A stretch of DNA of 64,000 nucleotides, taken from Piper betle (taxonomy: Eukaryota > Streptophyta > Magnoliopsida > Piperales > Piperaceae). The notes beneath the pieces are model-generated. The model was given only the letters and a program-made list of their open reading frames with translations, was not told the DNA's origin and made no database searches. The translations under genes were made by a program, and so were the position numbers. The first letter of the stretch is position 1. Each line of letters starts with the position of its first letter. The stretch is taken from NCBI GenBank assembly GCA_033002965.1, contig JAURVB010013196.1, forward strand, positions 186,001-250,000, read 5' to 3'. Below are positions 13,398 through 25,985 of this stretch, one piece after another.

Positions 13398-14860
13398 GAG
13401 TAATATAGTAATATAGATATTTACTTATATATAATTTAGAAAAAATTGAGAAGTCATGAGCCTGGCAAAATTGAAGTGAAGTATGTGATGTCAGTGAGTC
13501 AGCTGAGCTAAGCTTGGCTTGGCTTGGCCTGCGACGGCGGCGGGAGAACGGATAAGCTGAGGGCCAATGATCTTATCATACGGACCGTTGAAGTGGATAT
13601 GATGAGATGACGGCCGTCGGATGACTGGCCAGCCGCTTTGGCGGTTCCCGCATGTGGTGGAAAAAGGCGGGAGAGAAAAGCATTGGTAGATAGAGAGCCA
13701 CGTCAGGACGCATGGATTCTCGATTCATTCCCCCATCCCCCCGTGTTGACTAGACAGGGAACATGAGCCTAAAGATGGTGGGCCCTCTCTGTCATCCCAT
13801 GTGGCTTCTCGCCCCCCTATATTCCGCCACGTGTTCTACCGTCGTCTCCTCTGCTTTGAGCGAGGATTTATTACAGTTTCAACTTGGATTTTTTTATTTT
13901 GAAAAAAAAAGACCCAGAATAGGATAAAAAAAAAATCATTCTGCCCCCATGGTTTTGTTTTTTTGAGATTGCCGGAAAGACAAATAAAAGAAAAAGAGAA
14001 AACAATCTATTTCCTATTAAGATACATTCTTTCTTATAAAAAAATATAAGGGAATTCCGGGAAGTGAAAAAGTGTGCTTTACAATTTTCTTTTTAAATGA
14101 TTGGCATTTAATTTTACTTTTATTTTTTGCTAAATCCTTTTTCTGTTTTTTTTCATAATCCATCAAACCAAAATAATTCATGTTTTGGGTTTGTTGATAA
14201 AGCTAATTAAGTAAAAAAACTAATGAATATTTGATTAGAATACTAATTCTCCAAGTTTAATAGTTTTAGATCACAATAACAACTTGCTTTAGGATGAGTT
14301 GAATTAGTCAGCGATGTTAAATATTTGGACTATATATATATAAATAAATACTAAAATAATAAAGTAATATTAAAAGCAAATTTTGTGAACTTCAACAAGG
14401 ATTTAATGGTTTACATTAGTTAGTTATTTATTAAACCACTTAAAATTGCCTATTATAATTCCTCAAATTAAACCGTTAAATGTAAGATTAACGACTATGA
14501 TATAGTTTCAAAAAATTCACACTCTAGTATATGTATATAACATCGTTCTCGACTTATATCCTATATTCGAAAGAGACACTTAATTTGCCCGGAAATAAAA
14601 AAACTTAAAATTGGCTCAACAATGCAAGGTCTGTTGACAATACGGGGATGTACAGTCATTTGGGACCGAAAGTGAGTTGACTATTTGTTTTTTCCCCATT
14701 TGTTGAAAAGATAATTGATTACTGAATTCATGAATTATCATGGATCATTTGCTTAATCTTTGGCATTTGGAAGAGAGGGAGAGGCAAGCAAACGATGCAT
14801 GTGCATGCATCGTCGTCCACCACGTAAAAGAGAAAAAACGCTATCGGCTCGTAATTTGTG
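13048..14860. other. 5' flank of the NPH3 gene and AT-rich spacer
   Basis: No gene recognised. A (TA)n run lies near 13374-13397. A GC-richer block at 13500-13860 includes a perfect G-box core CACGTG (13828-13833), a bZIP/bHLH site often found in light-responsive promoters, which would suit an NPH3-family gene on the minus strand. From 13900 onward the DNA is AT-rich. Confidence 0.5.
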
Positions 14861-14868
14861 GTCCACTC

Positions 14869-14970
14869 GTTCCTGGGCCCAACGTGATGGAACCGCAACT
14901 AAGCCCAAGTCCATATCCCCGCCCTTATGTGGGCCAAGTGATCTTTGTTTACGCCGCCGGATAGGCCCAC
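14869..14970. promoter_or_regulatory. Cluster of site II-like (TGGGCC/GGCCCA) elements
   Basis: Four GGGCC/GGCCC-type cores occur within about 100 bp: CTGGGCCCAACG, AAGCCCAAG, GTGGGCCAAG and AGGCCCACG. Such site II elements bind TCP factors and are typical of promoters of growth and ribosomal genes. No intact gene starts next to them. Confidence 0.35.
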
Positions 14971-15119
14971 GCCGGATTTTGAGTGGTTTAGTCATGATTT
15001 TGGATCATTTGTATAAGAACATGACCCTATATTAGGGTAATAGATAATAGGGAATGAGTTGGAATATTATTTAAATTGGGTACGGGTTTAGACACAATTT
15101 GTGTGCCATTAAAATAAGC

Positions 15120-15738
15120 GGAGTGTTTTATAAAAACACCAAATCCATTACAGAACAGCTCAAAGGCCTCATCTAGAGGAAGACAACCCATCTCCCCCGG
15201 CATTAGCTTCTCGAAATACTTCCACATTGACACAAATGTATCACCTGGGTTTCTGAAAAGATCAACAACTTTACATTCCGAGCCTCGGATGGCAATCTCT
15301 ATCAAGCTATAAGGCAAGTGGGTATGGTAAAGTTTATGGTTGATAGCCATCTGATCCACATTATTACTCGAGGGGAAGCTAGGGGAGTGTTGAAGATATT
15401 TGTGGCCTTGGAATTCAAGATTTGGCAAGAGCAAGTGAGGTACATTTGCAAGCCAAGGGTGGTGAGGGTCATTGACAGGGTATTGATGCCTCCTAGTGAT
15501 GGCAAAAGGCCAGTGCCTTGAGCCAAGTTGTACCACCGTTCATAGCAGTGACCAAGAGCTAGTCGGAGTCCTCTGCTTTGAAGTGTTGCTCGACGTCTAG
15601 CACCAAGGGAAGCCTGTCCGGGTAGAATCAGACACCTTTGTATTGATACAAGAAAGGTCGACGCCAACCTTTGTGCTTAGAAGGGGTGGCAAGTAATGAC
15701 TCTGCTTTGTTTCTTTGCATCTCTGTGGACTTCGCCAT
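15120..15738 (-). pseudogene. Cytosolic sulfotransferase (SOT) pseudogene
   Basis: Read on the minus strand from an ATG at 15738, the text follows the plant SOT family in order: LYQYKG, then HFKAEDSD, a degenerate PAPS-binding loop MNGGTTWLKALAF (family PKTGTTW), NVPHLLLPNLEF, THLPYSL, and FRNPGDTFVSMW...AFELFCNGF. The frame carries a TGA directly after LYQYKGV, where a tryptophan is usual, and a TAG after AEDSD. It also has a +1 shift at a TTTT run (plus-strand A4, 15504-15507). The last third of the family, including the C-terminal PAPS motif, is missing. Unlike the single-run breaks in neighbouring genes, it has true nonsense substitutions, a lost catalytic-loop lysine and truncation, so it is a real pseudogene. 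Confidence 0.85.
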
Positions 15739-17784
15739 TTCCCAATTGGCCTCTTGGCAATTAAGATCATAGAGTTATATATATTCACACACATATGTAT
15801 ATATATATATATATATATACACAGTAAAATCAATCATATTTTGGGCCGAAGCAAGTGAAAAAACCCTAATTTCTTTCCACAAAAAAAAAGTATCTAGAGG
15901 GCTAGCTTTATTTATAGATAAATTACAAGAACTATCATTATTATGTCTTTTCTAAAAGATAGACATGATATTTAAGTTATTAAGATTTATTTTTTAAAAT
16001 AAAAAACTTAATTAATTTGAAATTCTTCCATAATATTAGGCGTACTATAAAAAAGACTTCTAACACAGATTAGTGGCTAAATCAAATTTTTTTTCAGAGA
16101 TGCCCCCTTAATATAAAATTAATAATCAACAAACATGTTACTCAAGCATTGATAATTCATCCGGGGTGGTGTAGTAGATTAAAATGAAGCATTTTTCAAT
16201 GAAAAATCTACATGGTATGGGAATTGACCTTCATGGTTTTGTTCAGAATACTTAGGATATTATACAAGTAATAAATGAGTATGAGGAATCATGGATTCCC
16301 AACTTACCTCTCTACACAGCATTGGAAAAATAAAGACTACTCAAATGCCTCTCTACTGTCTACTACTGAAAGTTAGAGTTTTTTTCACAAAAAAGTCAGG
16401 AGGAAGATGAAGGCAGCGGCTGGATTTTGCCGGGGTTTTTCTTGTCTTCATTTTTAATTGAGTCTTCTTTCTTTTTTGTTTTAATAACTTTTAATCGATG
16501 TTTTTTTATCATTTTTAAAAAATTTTTAAAGCAATCCCATACAAACTCTCACCCAACACAGAAAGGTCTTGAAAGCAATCCCACACAAAGATCCGTGGAA
16601 GAGTAAATATGGTGGCAATACGAAAGGCAAATAATGCAGAGTTTACTCACATACTTGACATCGAAAGGTCTTGAATATGAGCTATATACTCTTATACTTG
16701 ACGTGATGAAACATGGTGCTACCTGCAACCAGTCTCTCTCAACTGGATCAGTACTACATACGTATACTGGACATCCAACTGATAAAAGACGATAAACTTT
16801 GCCGTGAAATTGCTGCTAAGTTCAATATTTCAGAGGTCGAAGCCCCACTTGTTTACATAATTTTGTCCCCTCCAACGTAAGCGTTGGGCAACAGACAGAG
16901 CAATGTCCAGAACCAGACCAGACGTAAACAAACAAAAGCACCGAAAAAAGTACCGAAATTTCTCAGTTGCTTCGTTGTTAGATCGGATTCGTGGATCCTG
17001 TCGTGGAAACTGAATCTCAAATAGCATCAACCCATTTGACCGATTCAATGATAGAAAAATTGCTAAGTGTTTATGTGAAGCAAACTCTGTGGCCCCGTGA
17101 CCATGACCTTTGTAGCTTGTCAGCATGCAGAAGAGCGACTTCCAGCAAGGGAACTGTAGCCATGTTCCTTCTATCAATATTTGATCACAGGTAGGGTGAA
17201 CAAATTGTTGGTTCAACAAAATTTTTGATAGCGAAATATAGATTAACTTGGCAGCTACATTAGTATCATTCTCACCAGCTTAAATAATATATATGATCTT
17301 AGACACTGTTTATGACAAGAAATTGGTTCGTTTCATGGCGTGGAGTAAGGGTTGGGGCGTGGTGAGAATTGGATATTGTCATCGTATGATTAAGAGATTA
17401 ATAGAAGCTAGCCCAACTACATGAAATGCAGTAGAATGCACTTATGAACTATGATCAATTGATCATGATTCATGACGACGTCTTCAAAGGGGAAGACTTA
17501 AATCAGCCACAGTTGGTCTTTAATTGACAACAGATGTATCATAGATCAAGTTCCACAGTTCCCTCTTTACATGCCTATAAATAACAACACTTGGAACTTC
17601 ACATCTACCCATCAAGACTAACCTTAGAAAAAAAAACAGAGCTCCGGTGATGGATGTACGGTAAGAAACAACTATTCTTCTTCTGATCTTATCTGCATGA
17701 ATTATGCTAATTTTCATCTTCCCACTTTAATTACCTTACGACCCACTTTAATTTGGCCTTTCTCCACCATGGTTTTTAGACATA

Positions 17785-17821
<37 letters not shown>

Positions 17822-19375
17822 CTACTAAAAGAATAAGAAAAACATATGGATGGTTTGAGAGAAAAGAGTACCAGATTCCAATATCATTCATCATTATTTC
17901 GAGCAATCCATTTCTCATATCCTTTGCTTTAATTCACCTATTCTTTCTTCGTATACACTCCATTAAATATTCTTCCCTCCACATTATCTCTAAAGTGCAC
18001 CAAATTTAGTTGATTCATCTTGATGTATCTGGTCTGGAAGCGCTCAGTCATCCTCCTCACCCAGCGTCGTCTATTCAATGGAAGAACCTTTTATTGCTTG
18101 TTCCATCATCTACAGATATAAACTGAATATCTGTGATAGTGGATTGTTTAGATTTCTTTATATGTGCAATGAATTTAGATGCTTATATAACCTGGTTATG
18201 CCAAATTCATGAACATGAAGGAAAAAGACTTGTGAACTTTTAATCTTCAATGACAGCTCGAGCATACTATAGGATGCATACAAAGATAATATGGTCACCA
18301 GATATTCTTTATGGATTTGGTGTCGAATGTCAATGTGAGATGGGTAGGGTTTGTTAATCGTTGAAAAGTAATTTAGAGTCTTGAATTACGTCCCCATGTT
18401 TTAGATATTCTTACCATACTACGTTCTTTGGCCATTGCAATTCATGAACTGATCCTTCCTTCAACAGTAGCGCTATCATGAACATATCTGACGTCTTTAG
18501 CTATATGCATCATTCTCTTACAACTTTGAAGAACCAAATGGTCGGCATTTTTTCTTCAAAGTGGGACAGAAAAGAAACAAATATTAAAGAAAAGGGGTAG
18601 CTCAGCACAACAAAAGTCAAGGAATAATCTTCCTTCTCAAGGATATGATGCAAAGTCTGCACATACATATAATATGTAAGATGATCGAGCGTGTCACCTA
18701 TTTCATTTACAACAATCTTGATTCATGGCGGGTCCATACATACACATGGTGTGATCCAAATCATCAATTGGGTACCTTCTTTCTTTGCTGGAAAACTCAC
18801 TCTCAATATCCCTTCCTACTGTCCAAAAAAATTACAGGTGCCAAATATATGGAGGAACCTTAGCCCCCAGGTCAAATATTTTCCTAATCAGACCGAACCC
18901 AAGTCACACTTACATCCAGAATTCTGAAAATAATCATCCGAACAATCTTTCAGAAAGGATTGGCAGTCCATCAGAACAACCGTGCAGTGCAAACTGATCC
19001 TCTCCCACCCAAGAAGAATATATATAATTAGATCAACGTTTGCAATACTGGGCCGGCGCATTATTTCCAATTGGTCGGCGGCATTGCTTAGTTGGTATCA
19101 ACTAGAAACTTCAAGTGGTACCTTCACTTTCAGCTTTTCTCCCTTCCAAGTCCATGATATGCATGATGCTCACCTCCCTCACTTATCAAACCTTCTCGAT
19201 CCACAGTTTATATATATGTATATATACGTGTGTGTGTGCATATGATCCTCTATAGAGATGCACCATACTGTCCTATAACACCAATAATAATATTTATTAT
19301 GATCTAATTCGTCACCTAATTGAAGTGTCTTTTTTTAATTTTTCTAGCTCTTTCTTCACTGGTGTCATTGGATCC
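15739..19375. other. Intergenic region, no gene recognised
   Basis: AT-rich DNA with TA microsatellites near 15798-15820 and 17786-17821. Open frames of up to 129 codons occur on both strands (for example around 16830-17220), but none shows a family motif, splice-consistent neighbours or clear coding bias. The last several hundred bases probably hold the promoter of the acid phosphatase gene. Confidence 0.5.
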
Positions 19376-20510
19376 ATGTTCACTGCAATGAGAGTCCTAT
19401 GGGAAGTGTTGTTGTTGATGGTCCTCTCTTTCTTCTCAAAGGCAAAAACAGCGGTAGCTTGGCCTGGCTACCATCCATCCTGCTTTAACAATATTGTAGG
19501 GGAGAGCTACTGCTTAAGCTGGAGGTTGTCTGTGGAAGCCGGCAATGTGAGAGGATGGAGAACAGTGCCAGCTCAATGCGTGGGATATGTCGAGAGTTAT
19601 ATGCTTGGAGGTCAGTATAAGAAAGACATGGAGATGGTCGTAGAGCAGATTTATGCTTATTCGGAAACCATCCTTCGATCCGAAGATGGCAGGGATGCAT
19701 GGATTCTAGACGTAGATGATAGCTGCCTCTCTAATCTCTTGTTTTATGCCGGAAAAAGATTTGGGTAAGTTTCCATGATCGACTGTATTATAATGGCACA
19801 CAAACAGAATTAGTATTCTTGTGAATTTTGATGAAGTCGAGTAATTGTCATTATTGGTGAAGTTCTAAAATAGTTGAATACATACTCTGCATGATATGTG
19901 TATATGCTAACGTGATAACATCTAGTAGCTAGATGTTTATAGTAATTGGGTCAGATGCATCACTGGTCTGTGTTTTTTTATCCATTGTCTCTCTGTGAAC
20001 ATTCAAAGAACCTGTTCTGTTTCAGGGGGAGCCATTCGATCCAACAGGATTCAAGGCTTGGGCCCAGACAGCAAATTGTCAAGCAATTCCTGCTATGCTC
20101 ATACTATTCAAGAAGTTGGTGAACAGCGGCTTCAAAGTCTTTCTTGTAACCGGACGAGACGAGGAAATTTTGGGCCCAACAACACTCCATAATCTGCATG
20201 ATCAAGGCTTTGTTGGCTATGAGCGTCTAATTCTGAGGTATGAATTCGAGCCTTCAAAACAATTACCACATTTTTTGCAACTCAAAACCAATCTGTTTGT
20301 GTTTGTTAATGCTTTTCACATTGACTGGGCAGAAAACCGGAGTTCAGGGGGAAATCTGCAGTGGTGTATAAATCGGAAATGAGAAGACAACTAGTCGCAG
20401 AAGGGTACAAGATCTGGGGCAATGTGGGTGATCAATGGAGTGATCTTGTTGGGGAAGAGGTTGGAGATCGTATCTTTAAGCTTCCTAATCCCATGTATTT
20501 TGTTCCTTAA
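19376..20510 (+). CDS. HAD-superfamily class B acid phosphatase / vegetative storage protein-like
   Basis: Three exons: 19376-19764, 20026-20237, 20333-20510; about 259 aa. Either of two close ATGs (19376 or 19388) gives a hydrophobic signal peptide (MRVLWEVLLLMVLSFF), so secretion or vacuolar delivery is likely. HAD motifs are in order: DVDDSCLSN (nucleophile DxD), FLVTGRDEE (motif II) and GNVGDQWSDL (metal-binding acidic motif). The conserved Cys-rich front part CFNNIVGESYC...QCVGYVESYMLGGQY is also present. The family hydrolyses phosphomonoesters. Exon 1 ends TTTGG|GTAAGT and exon 2 starts after TTTCAG in a G5 run (20025-20029). As written the frames do not join; one more G gives FGGEPFDPTGF, as expected for the family. 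This is another homopolymer break. Confidence 0.88.
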
Positions 20511-21683
20511 TCACTAGATAATACTGCTGCTCAAGTCCAAAATATGGCATCAGTGTGAGTAGATGATAAGTGATGAAGTTATCTTATCATCATCCCTTTG
20601 TTTACATACAATTGGTGTGAACTCGATGGTATTGTGTCTTCTTGTATGGAAGATCTACAGATGTCTGTACAGTAATTTTGTAACCATATCAGGGGATACA
20701 AAGAACAGTTTCATAGCATAACCATAATATAATCAATATATACTTAAATGGATTAAATCTCAATCAATGTGGGATTAAGAGAAAGGACACTAAAAATTGC
20801 CATAAGTTTGTAACATGCACTTGGCAAATGATACATAAGCGCTTGATTAAAAAATTCCAAAACATAACCATTTAAGCAATTATCAAGTCCAGAGAAGAAC
20901 TAAATAAGATAAAAGGTGGGAAAATTAGTACAAAACTACACTTCAATCTCCCTTGTAAATTATATCCAAAAAAGAGGTGAATAACACTACAATAAACCCT
21001 AATGGGATTTTAATGGTCCACTAATTAAACAAATAAACCCTAATATAAAGAAGTTCATACCATAATCATTATTGTTTTATAATAGGGTATTTGGTTATAT
21101 TATTTTGAGCCTATTTATTGTCAAAATATAAAATAATAATAATAATAAATATAAAAAATACTTGTTAAAATATTCAAAAAATATAAAATCGTAGAGGCGA
21201 TTTTTAGAAACTTTAACAAAATGTTAAAAAAAAAGATTTGAATCTGATGTATTTTTTTCCGATATTCGTCCCTCTCTTCATCCGTCAAACATAATTTTAT
21301 TATTTTTACTATTTTTTAGAATTATAATTACAATGAAATAAAAGCTGGGCTATAATTATCTAAATATTTTATAAAAAACTTCACAGATGGCAAAATGGTG
21401 TTTTTTTGAAATACGAGGGGCAATTATTGTCCTCGGGCCCACCGTTCGTTTCTGTCAACACTGTAACGCACCAAAAGGCTCGAATGTTGTCGAAAATGGA
21501 GGGAACACTCCTTCCCTCCAAAACCCTGATAATCAAGCGAAGAGTACGTAGTACACATCATCTTTGCCTTGTTTGAACCATTCGCACCCATTGAGGAAGA
21601 TGATGCATAAAAATCCATCTGTTCTCATGTTTTCCTTCATCTGAGTGGTGATTTTTTTTTCATTAACGTTGGAGGAGGCAGAG
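20511..21683. other. Intergenic spacer, AT-rich
   Basis: Holds the likely 3' UTR of the acid phosphatase and the promoter of the recA gene. It includes an AAT-rich stretch near 21130-21160. No other gene was recognised. Confidence 0.5.
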
Positions 21684-24600
21684 ATGGCGAGGCTCCTAAG
21701 CATGGTGTCCGTGAAGCGTCTGTTAGCCACCCCGGAGGTATCTTTTATTGTAGCTGACCTCCATGTACCTGGCTTTGTGTTCATGGTTGGCTTGTTTTTA
21801 CTGGATGGACGCATTTGGCTAGTATGTTTGTTGTGTACCACTGGCTCTGTAGATTTATGGTATATGGTTGATTGGTATGTGGTTGATTATTTCAGCATCT
21901 CTTGCTACTTGATTTTTGTCACATTTATATTATGTGTTTGGGAAGCTGACATACACATTTTTGTCACATTTTTCACTTAAACCTGTTTAGTTATATATAT
22001 ATTTCTTTTACTGTGAGTAATGCCACCTTGGTGACTGGTTGCCTGAGTGTAAAGTTGTACCGGCTGGGTGGTTTTGGTGTGAATTCTTTAGCTTAGGACT
22101 CGTGGTATGGAATTGATCGATTTAGCCTTCTGTTTAAGGCAACTAGTTGGATGTCTTCGCCACTTGCTACATGTTTGTGATGCTGGATGACACTTCTATG
22201 TTCTTTTTAGTTTCAAGTAATTTGCTTGGATTTTTCTTTTTTCTGAAACTACTTACCAATTTACTTTCAAATGACATTTTCAAGGATGTTTAGCTATCAT
22301 CATGTGCTTGGATATTGTTTTTAAATAATTTTTATCCGCATTGATGTATTTTATTGCTCGTGGGGGTAACAAAATGTGTCCTTGCGTATTACTAAATTTC
22401 TGATCGTTGACATTGTCTTGTCTTTTTCTTTTGTTATTTGACAGAGTTGTGGGCAAGGGATTACAGGTTTTGGAATACAATTCTTTAGCTTCTTCTCTAA
22501 AGGTAACTTCTTTATTCTCACAAACCCCAGTTATTGCTTTGATGATGATGAGCATTGCCTTGATTAATTTACCTGAGTTATGCCTTCTCTTGAGCAGTGT
22601 GTATATACTACTGTAATTGTTCTCCTTAATAAAATTCAGGAAAGAGAAGGTCAAGATCTGATGGAAATGAGTCAAGTGATGGTAGTTTATCCAAAAGATT
22701 TAGCTTTGCAGCAAGCTTTGGACCAAATTACTGCTTCATTTGGGAAAGGCACGATTATGTGGCTTGGCCGTTCTATTGCTCCTCGGCAGGTTCCTGTAAT
22801 ATCCAGTGGCTCTTTTGCGTTGGACTTGGCTATGGGAACCGGTGGATTTCCAAAGGTAAATTTAATTCTGTAAAATGTAGCTTATGTTACCCACACTTAG
22901 AGGGTGTCTTACATATTTTTGGAACATTTAACACTGAATTTGCTGTATTTTTCCGGAGTTAAGCATGCAATTGAGAGGCAAAGGCAGTTATGTAATTTGC
23001 TTTTGCATTTGATTCATTTTTCATTGCATTTAGGGGCGAGTAATAGAGATATATGGACCTGAAGCTTCTGGAAAGACGACTCTGGCTCTTCATGCAATTG
23101 CAGAAGCGCAAAAGTATGGAGGTACTGGTACAAATGAAAACGTTGTAAAATTAATTATAATTTAAAGGTGGCATTAATTTTTGAAGCAGCTTAATAAATG
23201 ATTTGTGAAGGTAAGCATTCTTTTGTAATAAGAACTTTCTTTTACAGGTTATTGTGCTTTTGTGGATGCTGAACACGCCCTTGATCCAGCATTAGCTGAG
23301 GTCATCGGTGTAAAATCTGACAACCTCCTTCTGTCACAGCCTGATAGTGGCGAGCAGGCGCTCACCCTCATTGACACTTTAATTCGGAGTGGTTCTGTTG
23401 ATGTTATAGTTGTGGATAGTGTAAGAATAGTTGATCACAAATCTGGGTTCACGATAATTTGTAACGTTTCAACTTATTCTAGTATGTCTAAGGTTTGTAT
23501 GCAAGAAATTGAAACAAATATTTTCTAAACAACCTTAGATGTGTTTCCACCAAAATGCAATAGGAATCAAATTTTTTGGCGCACAATATAGGTAGCTCTC
23601 TTTCTATCAGTTGGTGTTCTATATGGTGGTTCATTCTTAGAGTTGTCAACCATCCACGATCACTCATTCTAAGTTTGTCCTTGTTTAGTTTGGGACGGAC
23701 AATTGTCTCCGTGTACACAAATCATTTGTTGTTCGTGTGCTTTTATGGCTCTTTACTAATTTTTTCTGTGATATGTTTTGGTATAATATTCTTATGCTAC
23801 AGTCAGTTTTTATTGTACTGTTATTTTCATTTATATTTTCTTTATATGTTTCCTAAAGGTTGCTGCTCTTGTTCCTAAAAGTGAACTTGAAGGCGAGATG
23901 GGGGATGCACACATGGCATTACAGGCAAGATTGATGAGTCAAGCACTTCGAAAATTAAGTCACTCCCTATCACTTTCCCAGACTATATTAATTTTTATAA
24001 ATCAGGTTAGTCTAGATAATAGTTAATCCTTTTATATGTGTGTACTGTTAGAAAGACCAGCGCAGTGATAATTTAGTTCAAGTAATTTTCTTTGTCAGTT
24101 TCTGGTTTCTAAACTTTAGCCATAGGAATTGGTCTCTTAAATGCTGTATGGTGATTTTTTGTCTGCATTTTTTGATGGTGCCTTCTTTGGCCAAATGATG
24201 TCTAGCTTCTATAGATGAAGACGACTAAATTAATTTTATCTTCCTGTATTTGATCACCATTCTTGTTTAAATAAAAGATGGGGTGGAAATGATATCTAAC
24301 CAACTCGTTCATGCTTCCTAAGTGATTTGTTCAGTCAGAAAGTTGGTGGCAGTTGCAACTATTCTTAGCAATATTTATTTCATTTGTTGCCAGTAAACTC
24401 TCAATAGATTCTTTTGGTTATGAAAAACATGTGCCTCTCATTATTTTACCTCTACAACCTTTAGTGTCAATACATTTTTGAGGTTTTCCTCTTTATTTTT
24501 GTTGTTGGGGTTTTGTTTTGTTTTGTTTTTGGTTGGTTTGTTTTCTTTTCTTTCTTTCGTTCTTTTTTCTCTTTTTTTCATTTTTTGTCTTCTTTTTTTT

Positions 24601-25985
24601 TCTTTTCTTCTTCTTTTTTTTGGGCTCTCTGAATTGAGAGCTGAGTGAATTGCTGAATTCTTGCTTGTAGTGATTAATTTATCTCATATGTTTTCAGAGG
24701 TTGATCATGTGAGATTGTAGCATGTCTTAATCGCCTGTAAAAAATTGAGACATGCTAAGTAGGAGAAAATTCTATAGTGACATTGAATTTGAACATTTTG
24801 ATTATGTAGGTCAGATCTAAGCTTAACACATTTGGAGGGTTTGGCATGTCAACTGAAATTACCTCGGGAGGCAATGCCTTGAAGTTCTATGCATCTATCC
24901 GCCTAAATATCAAGAGAATTGGCTTGATAAAGAAAGGCGAAGAGGTGAAAATGGAATATTGTAAATTAGCTATTTATCGATTTTGTTCCATCTTCAAAAT
25001 CACTAAATAAATCAATTTTAGATTGTAGACGGCCATGCTTACCACTAGATATAGTTGTTTGGTACTATTTTTGTAATGCATTCCTTTTTTGCTACGCTTC
25101 ACTCTTTATTATGAAATCCTTCAACTTAATTTCACATCTAATACCTATCGGATATGATCCACTTTATAAGTGAAAATAGATTATAGATCTTCAACTTCGG
25201 CCAACTATTTTTTAAAAGATGACTTAAGCCCATTATATTGTACTTTGGGTCGAATTGTTATAGATGATATCAAAGCTAACCTAATTTTATGCTAGATGGT
25301 GGGTTGGACTAGGGACATTGGTTAGGCCATTGCTCATGGGTTAGAGAAAGACGTGGGCTGTGACTAACAACGGGCCAGGTGTAGAAATTTTGAGGACAAA
25401 ATTGTTACATTTAGATAAAAAACTTATCCATGGAAAAATCATTTTGCAATTACATATGGTGGAACTATATGTAGGTTGTTTGTTGGTTGCATATGGTGAA
25501 GGATCTATCAAAAAGTGTTTTTGCCTTTTTGTATGCATATCTTTCCATCTGGTAATTGCTTTTGAATTCAAAGGAATGATTATTTTGTCTTGCAGACATT
25601 AGGAAGCCAAGTTCTTGTGAAGATAGTGAAAAACAAGCTTGCTCCTCCTTTCAAAACTGCTCAGTTTGAGATTGAATTTGGCAAAGGAATATCCCGAGAT
25701 TCTGAAGTTATAGAATTGGGATTGAAGCACAAGTTTATTGCTAAAGGAGGTGGGGCAATGTATTTGTTGAATGGACAAAGCTTTCGTGGTAAAGATGCGA
25801 TCAGACGCCATTTTACCGAGAACCCTGAAGTTCTAGAAGAGCTTATGACAAAGCTTCGGGAGAAATTGACACTTGAAGATAAAAATCAATTACAATCTGA
25901 AGTCGAAACTAATAGTGATCTGTCAGAAGCGATTTTTTCTACTGAAACCAGCGATGAAGAAGCTGCTGAGGCAGCTGAAGCTTAA
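21684..25985 (+). CDS. RECA3: Mitochondrial RecA homologue, RECA3 type
   Basis: Eight exons: 21684-21737, 22445-22502, 22640-22855, 23034-23121, 23248-23420, 23859-24005, 24810-24944, 25596-25985; about 419 aa. The arginine-rich start [14 protein letters not shown] fits an organelle transit peptide. RecA hallmarks are Walker [10 protein letters not shown] (exon 4), Walker B VDVIVVDS (end of exon 5), the [20 protein letters not shown] segment, and loop L2 with FINQVRSKL...[21 protein letters not shown]3 is known to suppress recombination between mitochondrial repeats. Exons 2-3 read [19 protein letters not shown] in one frame and [18 protein letters not shown] in the next. The switch falls in an A4 run (22693-22696), where one base too many (or two too few) breaks the frame. 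All other exon phases agree. The acidic EEAAEAAEA tail is intact. Confidence 0.9.

Noticed and set aside
16830..17219. 129-codon minus-strand open frame and a 67-codon plus-strand frame
   Set aside because: No family motif, no neighbouring exons, and both strands are open; probably chance.
21645..21980. 111-codon open frame over RECA3 exon 1
   Set aside because: Only the 18 codons from the ATG at 21684 to the donor at 21738 are coding; the rest is intron read-through.
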